Source of the DNA: Aequorivita xiaoshiensis
GTDB taxonomy: Bacteria; Bacteroidota; Bacteroidia; Flavobacteriales; Flavobacteriaceae
Direction of reading: 5' to 3'
NCBI RefSeq assembly: GCF_022008395.1
Contig: NZ_JAIRBB010000001.1
Span: 186,001 to 250,000, forward strand
Length of the DNA: 64,000 nucleotides
In this document: one piece after another, positions 51,557-60,365 of the stretch
Layout: the number at the start of each line of letters is the position of its first letter
Numbering within the stretch: the first letter of the stretch is position 1
Notes under the pieces: model-generated
The model's database searches: none
What the model saw: only the letters and a program-made list of their open reading frames with translations
Told to the model about the DNA's origin: nothing
Translations under genes and position numbers: made by a program

Positions 51557-52555
51557 ATGAACAATATAACGGCAGCCATTACCGCTGTAGGAAGTTACGT
51601 GCCAGATTACGTTCTCTCTAACAAAGTTCTAGAAACAATGGTCGATACCAACGACGAATGGATTACATCTAGAACGGGAATAAAAGAAAGAAGAATATTA
51701 AAGGACAAGGATAAGGGCACTTCCTATTTAGCTATACAGGCAGCAAAAAACCTACTAGAAAAAAGCAATACAGACCCAGCAGAAATTGACATGGTTATTA
51801 TGGCAACCGCAACGCCAGATATGCCAGTGGCTACAACAGGTGTTTACGTAGCCACACAAATTGGTGCCGTTAATGCTTTTGCTTACGATTTAGTTGCGGC
51901 TTGCTCAAGCTTTCTCTTCGGAATGTCTACAGCAGCACGCTACATAGAATCTGGAAAATACAAAAAAGTACTCTTAATAGGCGCAGATAAAATGTCGTCT
52001 ATTATTGATTATACAGATAGAACTACCTGTATAATATTTGGAGATGGCGGAGGAGCAGTCTTATTCGAACCTAACACGGAAGGTCTTGGCGTTCAAGATG
52101 AACACCTACGTACCGATGGAATAGGAAGGCCGTTTCTTAAAATTGATGCGGGTGGATCTTTACTCCCAGCCTCAATAGAAACTGTCAACAATAAACAACA
52201 CTTCGTGCATCAAGAAGGAAAAACAGTATTTAAGTTTGCTGTTTCTAATATGGCAGATGTTTGCGAAAAAGTGATGAAGAAAAACAACCTGACCGGAGAA
52301 GATGTAGATTGGCTAGTTCCTCATCAAGCAAACAAACGAATTATAGATGCTACTTCTACAAGAATGAACCTGCCTCCTGAAAAGGTCATGATGAATATTC
52401 ATAAATACGGAAATACTACATCAGCTACTTTACCTTTGTGTTTATCCGACTATGAAAAACAACTTAAAAAAGGAGATAATTTAATATTTGCTTCCTTTGG
52501 AGGAGGCTTTACTTGGGGCGCCGTTTACCTTAAATGGGCTTACAATTCAAAATAA
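51557..52555 (+). CDS. fabH: Beta-ketoacyl-ACP synthase III
   Basis: Starts fatty-acid synthesis by condensing acetyl-CoA (or a branched primer) with malonyl-ACP. The 332-aa protein has the catalytic triad Cys116 (VAACSSFLFG), His256 (VPHQANKRI) and Asn286 (YGNTTSATLP), plus the NTNDEWITSRTGIKERRI-type CoA-binding block near 30-50. It is linked with accB and accC. The E. coli-like neighbour plsX is missing between rpmF and fabH. Confidence 0.97.
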   Translation: MNNITAAITAVGSYVPDYVLSNKVLETMVDTNDEWITSRTGIKERRILKDKDKGTSYLAIQAAKNLLEKSNTDPAEIDMVIMATATPDMPVATTGVYVATQIGAVNAFAYDLVAACSSFLFGMSTAARYIESGKYKKVLLIGADKMSSIIDYTDRTTCIIFGDGGGAVLFEPNTEGLGVQDEHLRTDGIGRPFLKIDAGGSLLPASIETVNNKQHFVHQEGKTVFKFAVSNMADVCEKVMKKNNLTGEDVDWLVPHQANKRIIDATSTRMNLPPEKVMMNIHKYGNTTSATLPLCLSDYEKQLKKGDNLIFASFGGGFTWGAVYLKWAYNSK

Positions 52556-52586
52556 TTTTAACCACCTAAAGACTAAATTTTCTAAT

Positions 52587-53072
52587 ATGGAATTAAAGGA
52601 TATACAAAACTTAATCAAGTTTGTGGCAAAAAGTGGTGCCAGCGAAGTGAAACTAGAAATGGAGGATATCAAAATCACCATTAAAACTGGTTCTGATGAT
52701 AGTAAGGGTGAGACTACTTACATTCAGCAAATCCCTGCTATGCAGGCGCAACCTCAAATGCAGCAACCACAAGTTCAACAGGCTCCTGCTGCCGATGCAA
52801 CTGAAACAAAGAAAGAAGAGGCAGATTCTAAACTTATTACTATAAAGTCTCCAATTATCGGAACTTTTTATAGAAAACCATCTCCAGACAAAGCACCATT
52901 TGTTGAAGTTGGAAGCAATATTAATACAGGAGATGTACTTTGTGTGATTGAAGCTATGAAACTTTTCAACGAAATTGAAAGTGAAGTTTCTGGTAAAATT
53001 GTAAAGGTTCTTGTAGACGACTCTTCTCCAGTTGAGTTCGATCAGCCTTTATTTTTAGTAGATCCATCATAA
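52587..53072 (+). CDS. accB: Biotin carboxyl carrier protein of acetyl-CoA carboxylase
   Basis: A 161-aa biotin carrier. The N-terminal MELKDIQNLIKFVAKSG helix is followed by a Gln/Pro/Ala-rich hinge (about 55-80) and the biotinyl domain with EAMKLFNEIES (biotinylated Lys125). The frame is open 33 codons upstream into fabH, but the ATG at 52587 gives the family N-terminus. It works with AccC (next gene). Confidence 0.96.
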   Translation: MELKDIQNLIKFVAKSGASEVKLEMEDIKITIKTGSDDSKGETTYIQQIPAMQAQPQMQQPQVQQAPAADATETKKEEADSKLITIKSPIIGTFYRKPSPDKAPFVEVGSNINTGDVLCVIEAMKLFNEIESEVSGKIVKVLVDDSSPVEFDQPLFLVDPS

Positions 53073-53150
53073 ATATAAACTCCAAATCCCAAATCCAAAT
53101 CCAAATATTTTTGGAATTTGTGATTCGGAATTTGTTATTTAAGGAAAAGT
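53073..53150. repeat. Low-complexity inverted element between accB and accC
   Basis: A left arm of CCAAATCC words (TCCAAATCCCAAATCCAAAT) and a right arm of GGAATTTG words (GGAATTTGTGATTCGGAATT) flank ATATTTTT. The arms are imperfectly complementary and could fold into a long hairpin within the operon. Confidence 0.75.
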
Positions 53151-53151
53151 T

Positions 53152-54504
53152 ATGTTTAAAAAGATATTAATTGCAAATAGGGGCGAAATTGCACTGCGCA
53201 TAATTCGTACCTGTCGCGAGATGGGAATTAAGTCTGTAGCAGTTTACTCTACAGCCGACGAAGAGAGCTTGCACGTACGCTTTGCAGACGAAGCTGTATG
53301 TATTGGACCAGCACCAAGTCACTTAAGTTACTTGAAAATGTCTAATATTATAGCTGCTGCGGAAATTACAAATGCAGATGCAATCCACCCTGGTTATGGA
53401 TTCCTTTCAGAAAACGCTAAGTTTTCTAAAATTTGCCAAGAACACGGTATAAAATTTATCGGAGCTTCACCTGAAATGATTGATCGTATGGGAGATAAAG
53501 CTTCAGCTAAAGCTACTATGAAAGCCGCTGGAGTTCCTACAGTTCCTGGAAGTGAAGGAATTTTAGAATCTTTCGAAGAATGTGAAAAAGTAGCCGATGA
53601 GATTGGATACCCAGTAATGTTGAAAGCTACTGCCGGTGGTGGTGGTAAAGGAATGAGAGCTGTTTGGAAGAAAGAAAACCTTAAAAAAGCTTGGGATAGT
53701 GCGCGCCAAGAGTCTGCAGCAGCCTTCGGAAACGACGGGATGTATATGGAAAAGCTTATTGAAGAGCCACGCCATATCGAAATACAAATTGTTGGAGATA
53801 GCAACGGTCAAGCTTGTCATTTAAGTGAACGTGATTGCTCTATTCAGCGTCGTCACCAAAAGCTTACCGAAGAAACACCAAGCCCTTTTATGACCGATAA
53901 ACTGCGTACCGAAATGGGTGACGCAGCTGTAAAAGCGGCAGAATTCATAAAATACGAAGGTGCTGGAACTATCGAATTTCTGGTAGATAAGCACAGAAAC
54001 TTCTACTTTATGGAAATGAATACTCGTATTCAGGTTGAACACCCAATTACTGAGCAAGTAATTGATTACGACTTAATAAGAGAGCAAATATTAGTTGCTG
54101 CTGGAATTCCAATTTCTGGTAAAAACTACACTCCAAAACTTCATTCGATTGAATGTAGAATTAATGCGGAAGATCCATATAACGATTTCCGTCCTTCACC
54201 AGGTAAGATTAATGTTTTACATGCGCCAGGAGGTCACGGAGTTCGCTTAGACACACACGTTTACGCAGGATACACAATTGTACCAAATTACGATTCTATG
54301 ATCGCTAAGCTTATTACAACCGCTCAAACTAGAGAGGAAGCAATTAGTAAAATGAAGCGTGCCTTAGATGAATTCGTAATTGAAGGAATAAAAACTACTA
54401 TTCCTTTTCACCGTCAATTAATGGATCACCCAGACTATATTGCAGGAAATTACACTACTGCTTTTATGGATACATTTAAAATGGATGAAACAGTTGAAGA
54501 TTAA
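53152..54504 (+). CDS. accC: Biotin carboxylase subunit of acetyl-CoA carboxylase
   Basis: Carboxylates biotin on AccB using ATP and bicarbonate. The 450-aa ATP-grasp enzyme has [20 protein letters not shown] at the N-terminus, [11 protein letters not shown] (about 163-173), [15 protein letters not shown] and [16 protein letters not shown]. Last gene of the fabH-accB-accC run; a low-complexity element separates it from accB. Confidence 0.98.
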   Translation: MFKKILIANRGEIALRIIRTCREMGIKSVAVYSTADEESLHVRFADEAVCIGPAPSHLSYLKMSNIIAAAEITNADAIHPGYGFLSENAKFSKICQEHGIKFIGASPEMIDRMGDKASAKATMKAAGVPTVPGSEGILESFEECEKVADEIGYPVMLKATAGGGGKGMRAVWKKENLKKAWDSARQESAAAFGNDGMYMEKLIEEPRHIEIQIVGDSNGQACHLSERDCSIQRRHQKLTEETPSPFMTDKLRTEMGDAAVKAAEFIKYEGAGTIEFLVDKHRNFYFMEMNTRIQVEHPITEQVIDYDLIREQILVAAGIPISGKNYTPKLHSIECRINAEDPYNDFRPSPGKINVLHAPGGHGVRLDTHVYAGYTIVPNYDSMIAKLITTAQTREEAISKMKRALDEFVIEGIKTTIPFHRQLMDHPDYIAGNYTTAFMDTFKMDETVED

Positions 54505-54553
54505 TTTAAGTATAAAGTAAATAGCGTTTTACTTAGTACTCAAACTTTTTAAG

Positions 54554-54600
54554 AAGCATCAAATTCCAAAAACTTATCTTTGGTATTTGATGCTTTTTTA
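54554..54600 (+). terminator. Intrinsic terminator after accC
   Basis: Outer stem AAGCATCAAAT / ATTTGATGCTT, inner stem CCAAA / TTTGG, followed by TTTTTT. Confidence 0.88.
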
Positions 54601-54619
54601 ATGTAATAAACTTAGTACC

Positions 54620-55738
54620 ATGAATCTCTCTTTCTGGGAATACAAAACTTGGCTTTCCGACATAGACTTCGCAATTATCGGAAGTGGAATTGTAGGATTA
54701 AGCTGCGCTTTATCGCTTCGGAAAAAATATCCTAAAAGTAAGATAGTAGTGTTTGAGAGAGGAATACTTCCTAGCGGCGCAAGTACAAAAAACGCCGGAT
54801 TTGCATGTTACGGAAGTATCTCAGAAATATTAGACGACTTAAACAATCACTCTGAAGAGGAAGTTATTCAATTAGTAAAACACAGAGTTGAAGGACTACA
54901 ATTACTTAGGAATACATTGGGTGAAACTCAACTCGATTATAAAGAATACGGCGGCTACGAGCTTTTTACAAATGAAGACTTGGAGCTTTACGCATCTTGT
55001 AAATCCAATATTAATTACATTAACAAATTACTTTTTCCAATATTTAATTCCGACGTCTTTTCTGAAAAAGAAAATATATTTGGATTTAAAAATATTCAAG
55101 AAAAACTTCTTTTTAGCAAATTTGAAGGCCAGATTGATACAGGCAAATTGATGCTTGGCCTTCTAAAAATAGCTTCAGAAGAAAATATTCTAATCCTAAA
55201 TGCCTCCGAAATCACAGCAATTTCAGATAACGGAAATAGCGTGTCTCTTCAAATAAATTCATCCTTTGAAATATCGACGAAGAAAGCAATTATTGCCACC
55301 AATGGTTTTGCTAAACAATTTTTGGATGAAGATGTTATGCCTGCAAGAGCTCAAGTTCTTGTTACTAAACCCATAAAAAACCTTCAAATTAAAGGAACTT
55401 TTCACTTAGATAAAGGGTACTATTACTTCAGAAATATCGGAAATAGAGTTCTGTTTGGTGGGGGTCGAAATCTTGATTTTAAAACCGAAGAAACCACCGA
55501 AATGGAATTGACGAAACTTGTCCAAACTCAGTTAGAGCATTTACTTAAAACAGTAATTCTTCCAAATAATAAATTTGAAATTGATAAGCGATGGAGTGGA
55601 ATCATGGGAATTGGAAAGCAGAAAAAACCTATTGTAAAAGCATTATCAAACAATGTTTTTTGTGGCGTTAGGCTTGGCGGAATGGGAGTTGCTATAGGAA
55701 GCTCAATCGGGAAACAACTGGCAACAATTGTAGATTAA
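54620..55738 (+). CDS. FAD-dependent oxidoreductase (DAO family)
   Basis: A 372-aa enzyme with the dinucleotide-binding FAIIGSGIVGLSCALSLR (about 17-34) and PSGASTKNAGFACYGS, typical of glycine/D-amino-acid oxidases. Late RWSGIMGIGKQKKPIV and GVRLGGMGVAIGSSIG close the FAD fold. The substrate is probably an amine or amino acid; it cannot be named from sequence. It starts just after the accC terminator. Confidence 0.9.
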   Translation: MNLSFWEYKTWLSDIDFAIIGSGIVGLSCALSLRKKYPKSKIVVFERGILPSGASTKNAGFACYGSISEILDDLNNHSEEEVIQLVKHRVEGLQLLRNTLGETQLDYKEYGGYELFTNEDLELYASCKSNINYINKLLFPIFNSDVFSEKENIFGFKNIQEKLLFSKFEGQIDTGKLMLGLLKIASEENILILNASEITAISDNGNSVSLQINSSFEISTKKAIIATNGFAKQFLDEDVMPARAQVLVTKPIKNLQIKGTFHLDKGYYYFRNIGNRVLFGGGRNLDFKTEETTEMELTKLVQTQLEHLLKTVILPNNKFEIDKRWSGIMGIGKQKKPIVKALSNNVFCGVRLGGMGVAIGSSIGKQLATIVD

Positions 55739-55813
55739 ATGTTACTTAGTACTAATTACCTCCGCAAAAAATAATGTATACTAAAGCAACACTTAGAAAC
55801 ACATAGAAAATTT

Positions 55814-56515
55814 ATGATTAGAAAACTACTCAAATTCCTTTTTAAAACCCTCTTATGTTTTCTCGTACTTTCGATTCTCTGGGTAGTTCTTTACAAATAT
55901 ATTCCTGTGCCCTATACGCCCTTAATGGCCATTCGTGCAATTGACGGAGATGAAAATTACAAAACGCGCCACGATTGGGTTCCTATAGAAGAAATATCTC
56001 CTTATTTACAACTGGCGGTAATTTGTGCTGAGGATCAAACATTTTTAAGTCATAATGGTTTTGACCAAGAAGCCATTAAAAAGGCATTGGAAAGTAATAA
56101 AAAAGGAAAGAAACTACGCGGTGGAAGTACAATCTCTCAACAAACGGCTAAAAATGCATTTTTATGGCCAGAACGAACTTGGTTTAGAAAAGGATTAGAA
56201 GCATATTTTACTATCCTTATCGAGACTATTTGGGAAAAAGAACGAATACTAGAAGTTTACTTAAATAGTATTGAAATGGGACCTGGAGTATATGGAGCCG
56301 AAGCAGCTTCGCAATATTGGTTTAAAAAGCCAGCAAAAAACCTCTCGACAGAACAAGCTGCAAGGATTGCCGCAATTTTACCAAGTCCCCAACGTTATAA
56401 CGCAAATCCTCCGAGTTCCTATGTAGCCAAAAGAACACAGTGGATTACGAAACAAATGCGCTATTTTGGTCCATTTACGCTAGAAAATCAAGTTAAAGAA
56501 AAGAAGAAAAAATGA
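55814..56515 (+). CDS. mtgA: Monofunctional peptidoglycan transglycosylase
   Basis: Polymerises lipid II glycan strands. The 233-aa protein has an N-terminal TM (about 10-30) and a GT51 domain: AEDQTFLSHNGF with the catalytic Glu near 72, RGGSTISQQTAKNAFLW, and EVYLNSIEMGPGVYGAEAAS. No transpeptidase domain follows. It overlaps the next gene by 4 bp (ATGA), so both are co-translated. Confidence 0.95.
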   Translation: MIRKLLKFLFKTLLCFLVLSILWVVLYKYIPVPYTPLMAIRAIDGDENYKTRHDWVPIEEISPYLQLAVICAEDQTFLSHNGFDQEAIKKALESNKKGKKLRGGSTISQQTAKNAFLWPERTWFRKGLEAYFTILIETIWEKERILEVYLNSIEMGPGVYGAEAASQYWFKKPAKNLSTEQAARIAAILPSPQRYNANPPSSYVAKRTQWITKQMRYFGPFTLENQVKEKKKK

Positions 56516-56970
56516 CAGCATTTGAAATTAAATCTGAATTGTATCATCACTGTCAAAATCAGGTTGACGCTAGGTTCTCAAAAATAAAACAGACTATTGC
56601 AGGTATTGAAGAGTCTTTATTTGATGAATCTAAGAGTAGCGCCGGAGACAAACACGAAACCGCTAGAGCAATGCTTCAGATTGATCGTGAAAATGCTGGA
56701 AGACAACTACAAGAAATTGAAAAGCTAAATCAGCTTCTAAAAAAGATTGACATAAAAGCTACTTCAAATTATGCTCGTTTGGGTAGTTTAATCAACACAG
56801 ATAAGTTTAATTACTTCATTAGTATTTCTATTGGCGCTGTTACGATAGACAATATAGAATATTTATGTGTTGCCTTAAATTCACCGGTAGGACAACTTTT
56901 ATCGGGCAAAAGAGAAGGTGAAGCTTTTACTTTAAATGGAAATAATTACAAAATTAAGAAAGTTCTATAA
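56512..56970 (+). CDS. GreA/GreB-like protein
   Basis: A 152-aa protein with an N-terminal coiled-coil hairpin (about 15-80) and a C-terminal FKBP-like part ending SPVGQLLSGKREGEAFTL, parallel to GreA's SPIGKGLLGKKQGEV. The hairpin tip reads SAGDKHETARAMLQ rather than the GreA DLSENAEYDAAKE, so acidic residues are present but placed differently. Relatives in Flavobacteria are sometimes mislabelled 3-oxoacyl-ACP synthase. It may bind the RNA-polymerase channel as a regulator. Coupled to mtgA. Confidence 0.72.
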   Translation: MTAFEIKSELYHHCQNQVDARFSKIKQTIAGIEESLFDESKSSAGDKHETARAMLQIDRENAGRQLQEIEKLNQLLKKIDIKATSNYARLGSLINTDKFNYFISISIGAVTIDNIEYLCVALNSPVGQLLSGKREGEAFTLNGNNYKIKKVL

Positions 56971-56975
56971 TTCTT

Positions 56976-59198
56976 CTAAAATTGAGTTTCCATTAACACT
57001 TTAGGAATCTTTTTACTCATTTCTAACAACCACTTAAGCTGCTCCCGTATTAAATGCTCTTCCTCGAGTATTGAAACAAGCTCTTTGTTTTTTTCTGAAC
57101 CATCGACCTCAGAAAGATTGATACTTTTACCATAAGTAACTTCAAAAATATCTTCTGGCTCCACAAGCTCCCGATTTATTTCAGAATGTTTTTCTAAAGA
57201 AAGTATAGCCTCAGCAAACTTTAAATTTTCAACAATTCGGTTAGAAACTTTATTAAAATTATCTGTTGCAGGAGTAGTTGGATTATTTAAGATATAAGTA
57301 CTCAACGATGCTAAGGACGACAAAAATGTATGATTAAGCATTGCTATTTCATAGACTTTATCCAAGTTCTTTTGTTTAGACTTTGGCTCTTGTGTCATGC
57401 GTTGAAATGCTGAACTCAAATCCGACATTTCTAAAAACGCCTTTTTTCGAGCTACTTTATACTTATCAGAAACTTCTCCTTTTTTATTGTAATAACTAAT
57501 TATTTCCTCTAAATAAATTCGATTCGCATGTAAAGATTTCACTAAAGTTTTTTGCATACTCTCTATTTCCCAAGCAGGCCAAAGGAGTAAATTCCCCAAA
57601 GTAGCTAATCCCGCACCTATTGCAGTGTCTATAACTCTAAATTGAATAACGGTAAACGTATCTGGCTGTAGTAATGCATAAATAAAAACAACACTTAGGG
57701 TAATAAAAGTGGCAGATGCTCGGTAATTGCGCTGAATCATCGAAAACGCAACTATTAATGAAGTAATTGCTAAAACACCATAAACAATGGTGTTTTGTGT
57801 AATTAAAACAATGGCAACAGCCAAAACTCCTCCTATTAGGGTACCCACTGTACGTTCAATTGAACGAGTTTTGGTAAGCCCAAAAGTTGGACGCATTATT
57901 ACTATTAAAGTAAGTAAAATCCAATATGGGTTTTGAATTTTAAATATAATCCCTACGCCATAACCTATCATCGTTATCGTTGCAATGCGCAAAGAGTGTT
58001 TAAATATTGGAGATTTTAAATTGAAATTTTCTATTAAAACTTCAAAATCATAATTCTCTTTTGTTAAAAATCGCTTGGCATATACATGCTTGATAAATGG
58101 AATTTGTCGACGGTCGGGATTACTGAGCAACCACTCAATTTTTTCTATTTTTTTAACCTGTTCTTTTTGATACTTATATAAGTTTCTAAGCATTAAAGAA
58201 TCTTCATCATAAACCACTTCTGATGAAAATACATCCTTTTTTACACATTCTAAATAGGATTCAATAGCTGTGCTTTTTGGGAGCCTTTTAGGTTTTGAAA
58301 GATAATCTGAGATAGTCATTAACCTATCGCTCATTGCAAACAACAAAGCTTGAAAATCATCTAATTGCTTTGGGTTTTTTTTAAACAACTCGTCTGTTTT
58401 AGAGTAATTCACTGGATTGGTCATCGCCAATTCGAGCATATCGATTAACTGAGCAAATATCAACATTCGCTTCCCCTCATAATCAGACTTTCCTGAACCT
58501 TTTCTAGAAGAAATTAGTATTTCTCGCAGTGTTTCGTGCGTGGTAGTAAGTTCTGTTTGCAGATGAAGCAGTTTTTTTAAAAGTTCAGCTCTGTCATTCT
58601 TTTCCTTAACCAAATGGCCTCGGGTGCGTAAATAATCTGCCGTTAATTTAATTGTTATCGAAAGATAATATTCCGTAGGCGCTTTCGGAAAGATATAATG
58701 TCGCAATAAAGAAAGCGAAGCATACCAAAGGCCACCAACGCCGATAAGCAGCATTCTTTCATAAGGTTGCAAATCGTTAGAAATATTTGAAAAACTAAGT
58801 ACTAAAGCAAACAAGCCTGAAAAACTGATTAACGATGCTCTAAAACCATAAATAGCTAAGTAGGAAATACTAAACATTAGAATTCCTAAAGCAGGAAACA
58901 ACAACCACAATGAAAGATGAAGGTAACTACCTATAAAACTAATTATCATCGATAACAAAGTAGCAAGAAGAATTCCTGTTATCTTATGGCGAATACCACC
59001 GCTTACATCACTTGGGGAAGCAAGCATTGCCCCTATTGTAATAGTTATCCCAATTTCAAGCATATCGAGTTTTATCCCTACTATAATTGGAATGGTTAAA
59101 GCAATTCCCAATAGAATAGCTTTAGAAAAATCGGTACTTTTAAAGTATTCCGAAAGTTCTTTAAGAGATTCTCTTACTATGTTTTGAGATGTTTTCAA
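56976..59198 (-). CDS. FUSC family membrane protein (YccS/YhfK-like)
   Basis: A 740-aa inner-membrane protein with two hydrophobic blocks (about 25-170 and 390-535), each of about six helices, separated and followed by long helical cytosolic regions. This is the layout of the YccS/FUSC aromatic-acid exporter family. The conserved PTFGLTKTRSIERTVGTLIG region (about 434-453) is visible. It starts with TTG, 22 bp after a TATCTTTG box. The exported substrate is unknown. Confidence 0.9.
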   Translation of the reverse strand: MKTSQNIVRESLKELSEYFKSTDFSKAILLGIALTIPIIVGIKLDMLEIGITITIGAMLASPSDVSGGIRHKITGILLATLLSMIISFIGSYLHLSLWLLFPALGILMFSISYLAIYGFRASLISFSGLFALVLSFSNISNDLQPYERMLLIGVGGLWYASLSLLRHYIFPKAPTEYYLSITIKLTADYLRTRGHLVKEKNDRAELLKKLLHLQTELTTTHETLREILISSRKGSGKSDYEGKRMLIFAQLIDMLELAMTNPVNYSKTDELFKKNPKQLDDFQALLFAMSDRLMTISDYLSKPKRLPKSTAIESYLECVKKDVFSSEVVYDEDSLMLRNLYKYQKEQVKKIEKIEWLLSNPDRRQIPFIKHVYAKRFLTKENYDFEVLIENFNLKSPIFKHSLRIATITMIGYGVGIIFKIQNPYWILLTLIVIMRPTFGLTKTRSIERTVGTLIGGVLAVAIVLITQNTIVYGVLAITSLIVAFSMIQRNYRASATFITLSVVFIYALLQPDTFTVIQFRVIDTAIGAGLATLGNLLLWPAWEIESMQKTLVKSLHANRIYLEEIISYYNKKGEVSDKYKVARKKAFLEMSDLSSAFQRMTQEPKSKQKNLDKVYEIAMLNHTFLSSLASLSTYILNNPTTPATDNFNKVSNRIVENLKFAEAILSLEKHSEINRELVEPEDIFEVTYGKSINLSEVDGSEKNKELVSILEEEHLIREQLKWLLEMSKKIPKVLMETQF

Positions 59199-59219
59199 TT
59201 AGTTAAAATTCACAGGTTG

Positions 59220-59227
59220 CAAAGATA
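59220..59227 (-). promoter_or_regulatory. -7 box of FUSC gene
   Basis: TATCTTTG on the minus strand, 21 bp upstream of the TTG start. Confidence 0.5.
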
Positions 59228-59358
59228 TTGACTACGCTGCGTAAGTTTGTTCTTTTCTGAAAAGAAACTTTGTTATTCTTTTATTAAAAAAACTTAATAT
59301 CAATGAAAATGCGTGTTAATACCTTAACTTTAAGCTATTATCTATAAAATTATGAAAA

Positions 59359-60357
59359 ATGAAAAATAAAGTTATAACTCTAAAATCACGACCAGTTGGT
59401 ATACCAACACAAGATGACTTTGGGTTTACGGAAGAATCAATCCCTGAAGCTCAAGATGGTGAAGTGTTATTAAAAATTAAATACGTATCCGTAGATCCTT
59501 ATTTACGTGGAAGAATGCGCGATGAAAAGTCGTATATCGAACCTTTCAAAGTCAACGAGCCATTAGAATCTGGCATTATTGCTGAAGTCGTTGAGTCTAA
59601 AAATAAAAATTTTAAAAAAGGCGAATATGTAAATGGGATGCTTAAATGGAAGCAATTTCAAACTTCAAACGGGAATGGTTTAAATAAAGTAGATCGAAAT
59701 AAAGCGCCTTTAAGAGCGTATTTAGGGGTTTTAGGCCTTACAGGAATAACTGCTTATTTAGGGCTCGAAAAAATAGGAAACCTTAAAAAGGGAGAAACTC
59801 TTTTAGTTTCTGGAGCTGCTGGAGCTGTAGGTAGTGTTGTTGGCCAAATTGGAAAAATAAAAGGTTGTAATGTCGTGGGAATTGCGGGTAGTGAAGAAAA
59901 AACAAATCGAATACAAGAAGAATTTGGCTTCGATATGGCTATCAATTATAAAACTACAGACAATATGTATAAAGCTATTGCCGACGCATGCCCGAATGGA
60001 GTAGATGTTTACTTCGATAACGTTGGCGGGGAAATTTTGGATGCTGCTTTAGCTAATATGAATAAATACGGTCGCGTGGTATGCTGTGGTGCAATTTCAC
60101 TATACAATGAAACTAAAACTCCCAAAGGGCCAAGAGTTGAAACCAAACTTATTAAGAACAGTCTTTTAATGCAAGGGTTTACCGTGAGGGATTTTGTAAA
60201 AGATTTTGGACCAGCTCAAAAACAATTGGCTAAATGGATGGAAGAGGATAAAATAAAATATTTAGAAACCATAGTAGAAGGTTTTGACAATATTCCAAAG
60301 GCATTTATTGACCTATTTGATGGTAAAAACAAAGGAAAAATGATTGTGGAGGTTTAA
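59359..60357 (+). CDS. NADP-dependent oxidoreductase (MDR superfamily, CurA-like)
   Basis: A 332-aa zinc-independent medium-chain reductase of the leukotriene B4 dehydrogenase/curcumin reductase type: VDPYLRGRMRDEKSY (about 49-63), VSGAAGAVGSVVGQIGKIKG (nucleotide binding, about 151-170) and YFDNVGGEILDAAL. It reduces conjugated double bonds in enones. The start is the ATG at 59359; an earlier ATG at 59352 is out of frame and stops after five codons. Convergent with cls. Confidence 0.92.
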   Translation: MKNKVITLKSRPVGIPTQDDFGFTEESIPEAQDGEVLLKIKYVSVDPYLRGRMRDEKSYIEPFKVNEPLESGIIAEVVESKNKNFKKGEYVNGMLKWKQFQTSNGNGLNKVDRNKAPLRAYLGVLGLTGITAYLGLEKIGNLKKGETLLVSGAAGAVGSVVGQIGKIKGCNVVGIAGSEEKTNRIQEEFGFDMAINYKTTDNMYKAIADACPNGVDVYFDNVGGEILDAALANMNKYGRVVCCGAISLYNETKTPKGPRVETKLIKNSLLMQGFTVRDFVKDFGPAQKQLAKWMEEDKIKYLETIVEGFDNIPKAFIDLFDGKNKGKMIVEV

Positions 60358-60365
60358 TTTCATTG

